Below are positions 22,422-26,170 of a DNA stretch of 26,170 bases, piece after piece; position 1 is the first letter of the stretch, and each line of letters starts with the position of its first letter. Below the pieces are notes generated by a model, which saw nothing but the letters and a program-made list of their open reading frames with translations, made no database searches and was not told the DNA's origin. Position numbers and translations under genes: made by a program. Origin of the DNA: Clostridia bacterium (lineage in GTDB: Bacteria; Bacillota; Clostridia; Christensenellales; Borkfalkiaceae); contig CAAGAM010000045.1 in NCBI GenBank assembly GCA_900767815.1, positions 1 through 26,170 of the forward strand. The letters are read 5' to 3'.

Positions 22422-25154
22422 TCACAATTTTTTTACTTGCTTAACAGCATTTAAAATCTTTATTCCAAATTTTCCTGAAATAATATGAGCATCTTTCTGA
22501 TTTGAAATAGGTTCAATTGTAGCCAATATCTTTTGCTGAACTTCAGGTTGCCAATAAATTTTTAGTCTTTTCTTTGCTCGAGTAATTGCCGTGTAGAATA
22601 TATTATGGGAGATTAATTCTTCAATCTCATTAGTTACAACGATTTTTACCGAATCATATTCCAACCCCTGCGCTTTATGTATTGAAATTGCATAAGCGAC
22701 TTGAAAAGGAACAACTTGTTCTTTCTTTCGTTCTCCTCTATCATCATCAATAAATTTACTAACAGTAAACCGAATTATCGAATGTCCTGGAATATCACAC
22801 TCAAGCAACTCAAAACCAGCATCTGACGCGCCAAATCCATTAATCGCCATATCAACTTCAATTGTGAAAGTAATCGAACTCTCTCTTTTGCCGATATCAC
22901 GAATCCATCCCTTTAAATTATTATAAAGCACAGGATAAAACCTATTGTTTTCATTAAATAAAACAGGATCTCCAACTTTATATATTCTATTATCCCACAC
23001 TTCCGATAAACTGCCATTGTCGTTCTGTAAAAAGCGATTTATATTATTTATCCCATATAATCCGTCATAATTCAAACAAAGAATAATATTATCATCAGAG
23101 TCTTTCGAGAAAATTGTCCCATCTTCTAATTTCGCCGAATATTTATTTCTATAAATATATTCTGTAATTTTAGGATCTAATTCACGTACTCGATTCCATA
23201 ATCCAATTAAATTGTTATTTTGTCTGCCTCTGTAAGGGGTTGAAAGTTCAAAAATAATATTTTTAGGTAAGAAATAACGCGCAAGACCAAACCAATTACC
23301 AAAAGATATTGATTGTATTTGAAACACATCCCCAACAAGAACCAATAATCTGCACGATAAATGTTGCAATAAGTCCTTCATTGAATAATTATCTACTGTA
23401 CTGCACTCATCTATAAAAACAACGTCATAACTTTGATTTAAAAATTGTTTACTTCCAGCAATCGTGCTGAACTCACTTTTTTGGGTTTTTATCTCTCTTC
23501 GAAGATGTTCTTTTGCAGGATTTGTATTTGCCAAAAATAACTTACACTCATCCGAAAAATAACTTGCCAAATACTTAATCAACGTCGTTTTACCTGTTCC
23601 TGCAGCACCATAAATCATTGCCAAATTTGAATTTGAAAAAAAATCCGGCAAAAGTTTCTTCTTTTCCTCCGAATCCACAGCGGGGTTAGATGCAATCCAA
23701 GAAATCATTGAGTTTTTATACCCAATTAACCCGTCACCTTTTCTACTAATTAAATTATTTAGAATCCAAACCGTATCAGATACGTACCCATTTATAAATA
23801 TGTGTCCCTTTTCTATTATCAAACTCCTCGTCTTTTTATGTTTTTCTATAAGACGCGAATTAAATTTCTTAACAAGTTCTTCGATGTTTCCATATTTCTC
23901 TACTTCATCAATAGGCGTAAAAAGTTGCACGTTTTGCTCCGTATTAATACGGATTTTTCTAGACAACATTTCATCCTCGTGCCCTTTAATCTTAATACTA
24001 TAAAATACGTCAAACAACGGCGGATTATGGTCGTGTAATGAAGCGTCGTATGGCATTTCATCAAAAGGCAAACTTTCATTTAGCAATCGCAAATTCGATA
24101 TCCAATTGTTCTCTTTCGGTGCCATTTGCTGTTTCATAATACTATGACGTAAACGCAACAGCAAATAACGAATAATATTATACCCGGATTTATTATTTAT
24201 AGATAAATATCTACATTTATCCAATAGCGTGAAAAAATTATTTGAATTACATTCAGCCACCAATTCTTTTTTTAATTGTTCATAATATTTCGTATCATAA
24301 TCAAGTAATTCAGTAAGGCTAACTCCTGTTGACGAAAGGTAGTCCATAATAATTTTATATTCTTTTGTTCCGGGATCTACTTTATTAACGCATAAAATAG
24401 TCGCTATATCCTCAAGTTCAACGGGACGGATAGCAACAATATAATCATTAACAATTTTAATTGGCATTTCTCGATTTATAATATCGATTGAACTATCTAT
24501 GAAATCAAGTTTTATTGAGTAAAATGACGGTATATCGCGATTTGAAAAAACGATAAATCTATCAAATTTACTGGAAAAGTCATCAGCGGGAACTACCGTT
24601 AGTTGATAATATGTTTTACCTGCAACAAAAAATGGCTTCGTTTTCTGAATATAATATCTGTCACTCGGTTTGCTCTTACGATATTTTACATTGTTTAATT
24701 GTTCTGCAATCTTTTCATAATATTCTTTCAATGAATCATCATTAAACAATAAATAGTCTTCCATGTTGCCTAAAATATTCAGTGAATAAACAGTTTTGCA
24801 GTAGTCTCGTATTTTGAGAAGCCAGTCATAGTATTTGAGCATCAATCTGATTGAACTGTCCTCATCCGGCGTATAGTGAGAAACAGACGCCTGCAAAAAA
24901 TTATGAAATCTGCTTAAAAATCTTAAATTACCTCGCGACTCAACATATTTTATAGCCCTCTCGATATCTTTATAACAATTAAGTTCAATATTTTCTACGT
25001 CACTGAATATACGTTGATCTATAGCTTCGACAAGATTTCTTAAATTGCCTAATATGTTTTGAGAAACAAGACCACGCTGGCTATTAGGCATAGTGGAAAT
25101 ATTCTTACATATATTAGCGCTTATAGTAATAATATTCTGATCAAATTCATTCAT
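22422..25154 (-). CDS. Superfamily 1 (RecD/UvrD-like) helicase with large unrecognised N-terminal region
   Basis: Encodes 910 residues. ATG at 25154 has AAGGAG 8 bases upstream. The C-terminal 400 residues hold all main superfamily 1 motifs: Walker A GAAGTGKTT (516-524), Walker B DVVFIDE (577-583), motif III LVGDVFQIQSIS, motif IV STPYRGR, motif V-like SIHKAQGLEYD (from about 824), and motif VI FYTAITRAKKRLKI (about 853). Residues 1-500 contain no nuclease or other motif I recognise. The gene is strongly AT-rich compared with the surface cluster, has its own promoter, and sits next to an IS element and pseudogene, so it is probably acquired. A solitary helicase of this sort could act in phage defence or plasmid/DNA repair; the sequence does not decide. 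Confidence 0.88.
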   Translation of the reverse strand: MNEFDQNIITISANICKNISTMPNSQRGLVSQNILGNLRNLVEAIDQRIFSDVENIELNCYKDIERAIKYVESRGNLRFLSRFHNFLQASVSHYTPDEDSSIRLMLKYYDWLLKIRDYCKTVYSLNILGNMEDYLLFNDDSLKEYYEKIAEQLNNVKYRKSKPSDRYYIQKTKPFFVAGKTYYQLTVVPADDFSSKFDRFIVFSNRDIPSFYSIKLDFIDSSIDIINREMPIKIVNDYIVAIRPVELEDIATILCVNKVDPGTKEYKIIMDYLSSTGVSLTELLDYDTKYYEQLKKELVAECNSNNFFTLLDKCRYLSINNKSGYNIIRYLLLRLRHSIMKQQMAPKENNWISNLRLLNESLPFDEMPYDASLHDHNPPLFDVFYSIKIKGHEDEMLSRKIRINTEQNVQLFTPIDEVEKYGNIEELVKKFNSRLIEKHKKTRSLIIEKGHIFINGYVSDTVWILNNLISRKGDGLIGYKNSMISWIASNPAVDSEEKKKLLPDFFSNSNLAMIYGAAGTGKTTLIKYLASYFSDECKLFLANTNPAKEHLRREIKTQKSEFSTIAGSKQFLNQSYDVVFIDECSTVDNYSMKDLLQHLSCRLLVLVGDVFQIQSISFGNWFGLARYFLPKNIIFELSTPYRGRQNNNLIGLWNRVRELDPKITEYIYRNKYSAKLEDGTIFSKDSDDNIILCLNYDGLYGINNINRFLQNDNGSLSEVWDNRIYKVGDPVLFNENNRFYPVLYNNLKGWIRDIGKRESSITFTIEVDMAINGFGASDAGFELLECDIPGHSIIRFTVSKFIDDDRGERKKEQVVPFQVAYAISIHKAQGLEYDSVKIVVTNEIEELISHNIFYTAITRAKKRLKIYWQPEVQQKILATIEPISNQKDAHIISGKFGIKILNAVKQVKKL

Positions 25155-25232
25155 TTGTGCTTCTCCTTACTTCTTAGTGCTTTACAATGAACCTGTTTTT
25201 ATAAATTATATCATACTTGTTTAATTTATTAT

Positions 25233-25261
25233 ATTATACCATATTTCGTTATTTTTTTCAA
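25233..25261 (-). promoter_or_regulatory. Sigma-A type promoter for the helicase gene
   Basis: On the minus strand TTGAAA (25256-25261), a 17-base spacer and TATAAT (25233-25238), preceded by TGG (extended -10). A second TATAAT lies at 25205-25210 without a good -35 box. Confidence 0.8.
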
Positions 25262-25351
25262 GTCGTTTTGTCTTTCAAACTGTAACTAATATTCTTCATA
25301 TACTTTTCAGTTGACTTAAACCCATATCTTCTTCCAAAAGCATTGCAATTA

Positions 25352-25360
25352 TGATATAAT
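25352..25360 (+). promoter_or_regulatory. Extended -10 promoter for the transposase
   Basis: TGATATAAT at 25352-25360 has a perfect TATAAT and a TG extension; the -35 region (TTCCAA, 25332-25337, 17-base spacing) is weak. It lies 34 bases upstream of the proposed ATA start, with AAGGAG at 25380-25385 between them. Confidence 0.55.
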
Positions 25361-25393
25361 TTTGTTCATTATTTTATATAAGGAGCAGAATCT

Positions 25394-26170
25394 ATATACA
25401 CTTACCCCGAGAAAGAAAAAATAGCCGTTGTAAACAGATACTTAAACGGCGAAAAAATCTCACAAATTTCTCAAAGCACCAAGATATCCAGAACGACCAT
25501 CTATCTCTGGATAAAAAAACGCAACAACTCTTTTAATAAAGGAAAAGCTCCCGATTTCCGTTATTTGCACGATTTACAAGAAAAATGTAACAGACAACAA
25601 AAAATTATCGAAATATTGCAACACTCACCATGTACGCCGAGCGCGCCGCTATCAAAAAGATACGAAGTAATCAAAAGCCTTTCCGATGAATATACCGTAA
25701 ATATCTTATGCGAAGCACTGAAAGTCGCTAAAGGAAGTTACTATAACCACATACTGCGCAACAAAAACGGAAACACGAAAGCCGCAAACAGAAAGGCAGA
25801 AATGCTTCCCGTTATCGAACAGATATTTCACGATTACAACGAAATTTTCGGAAGCAGTAAAATTTATGCGATTTTGAAAGACCGCGGGTACGCCATATCC
25901 GAATCCACCGTTGCGAAGATTATGCACGAAAACGGAATGTTTTCTATTCGTGCCTGTGCGAAAACGCTTTACAGACAGCATCAGGAACGAAAAGCAAATA
26001 TATTGCAACAACAATTTCAGGTTTCACGCCCGAATGAAGTTTGGGTAAGCGACGTTACATATTTCAGCGTTTTCGGCAGAATGTATTATATTTGCGTTGT
26101 TTTAGACCTATACGCGAGAAAAGTTATCGCATATAAAATTTCACGACATAACAGCACGCAACTGACAAAA
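25394..26170 (+). CDS. IS3-family transposase, single-frame OrfA-OrfB type, partial, apparent ATA start
   Basis: The frame is open from 25382 (TAA at 25379-25381) to the window end. AAGGAG at 25380-25385 is followed, after 8 bases, by ATA at 25394; no ATG, GTG or TTG occurs until TTG near codon 57. Translated from there, residues 1-40 form a helix-turn-helix (EKEKIAVVNRYLNGEKISQI, then TKISRTTIYLWIKKR), followed by an OrfB-like part: HTH_21-type helices (YNEIFGSSKIYAILKDRGYA) and the start of the integrase core, with WVSDVTYF holding the first catalytic Asp and VVLDLYARKVIAY the second. The catalytic Glu lies beyond the window. OrfA and OrfB are in one continuous frame, without the usual frameshift. 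If the ATA is a mutated ATG, expression may be poor. GC content is intermediate. Confidence 0.85.
   Translation, partial: MYTYPEKEKIAVVNRYLNGEKISQISQSTKISRTTIYLWIKKRNNSFNKGKAPDFRYLHDLQEKCNRQQKIIEILQHSPCTPSAPLSKRYEVIKSLSDEYTVNILCEALKVAKGSYYNHILRNKNGNTKAANRKAEMLPVIEQIFHDYNEIFGSSKIYAILKDRGYAISESTVAKIMHENGMFSIRACAKTLYRQHQERKANILQQQFQVSRPNEVWVSDVTYFSVFGRMYYICVVLDLYARKVIAYKISRHNSTQLTK

Larger units (their letters stand above)
25340..26170 (+). mobile_element. Left part of an IS3-family insertion sequence, cut by window end
   Basis: Defined by the transposase described separately. The left end is not resolved: no clear terminal inverted repeat can be confirmed because the right end lies beyond the window. 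The start given here is only approximate. Confidence 0.6.

Noticed and set aside
25394..26170. Programmed frameshift between OrfA and OrfB of the IS3 transposase
   Set aside because: The helix-turn-helix part and the integrase part are in one continuous frame throughout the window.
1..26170. CRISPR array or rRNA/tRNA genes
   Set aside because: No regularly spaced short direct repeats and no complete structural RNA gene could be recognised on either strand.

Overview
The window looks like a chromosomal segment of an anaerobic, low-to-middle GC Bacillota (Clostridia-type, probably a gut lineage). The support is strong AGGAG-type ribosome sites, lipoprotein signal peptides, InlB-type and zinc-ribbon-like repeat surface proteins, and the absence of outer-membrane machinery. 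The species cannot be named from sequence alone.

Left part (27..17669, all minus strand): seven consecutive genes encode envelope-displayed proteins, read from 17669 towards 27. Two large proteins, the first and last of the run, share a signal peptide type and a C-terminal InlB-repeat plus membrane-tail cassette. Three are lipoproteins and two have an N-terminal membrane anchor. They are built from Cys/His zinc-ribbon-like repeats, InlB-type beta-grasp repeats, Ig-like and MBG-like domains, a DUF6273-type domain and a parallel beta-helix-like region. The most unusual is the protein at 7322..9355: a membrane-anchored surface protein with a module that aligns along its whole length with domains 2 and 3 of elongation factor EF-Tu, without the GTPase domain. 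Intergenic gaps carry hairpins, mostly without a U-tract; a clear terminator lies after the last gene. This suggests one long or processed transcript.

Centre (17670..21001): a divergent region separates the surface cluster from a plus-strand pair, an orphan extracellular solute-binding lipoprotein and a membrane-spanning Cache-type sensor ending in a LuxR-type DNA-binding domain. The leaders of both divergent transcripts contain the same two sequence blocks in the same order. The simplest reading is a sense-and-display module: binding protein plus membrane-tethered regulator controlling a surface protein array. That link is inference.

Right part (21002..26170): composition drops to AT-rich and the content becomes accessory. 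It holds a GNAT acetyltransferase remnant starting directly after the regulator stop codon, a DUF3267-type membrane zinc peptidase, a 618-base non-coding stretch with a terminator and inverted repeats, a large superfamily 1 helicase with a roughly 500-residue unrecognised N-terminal part, and the start of an IS3-family transposase whose only plausible start codon is ATA. This region looks horizontally acquired.
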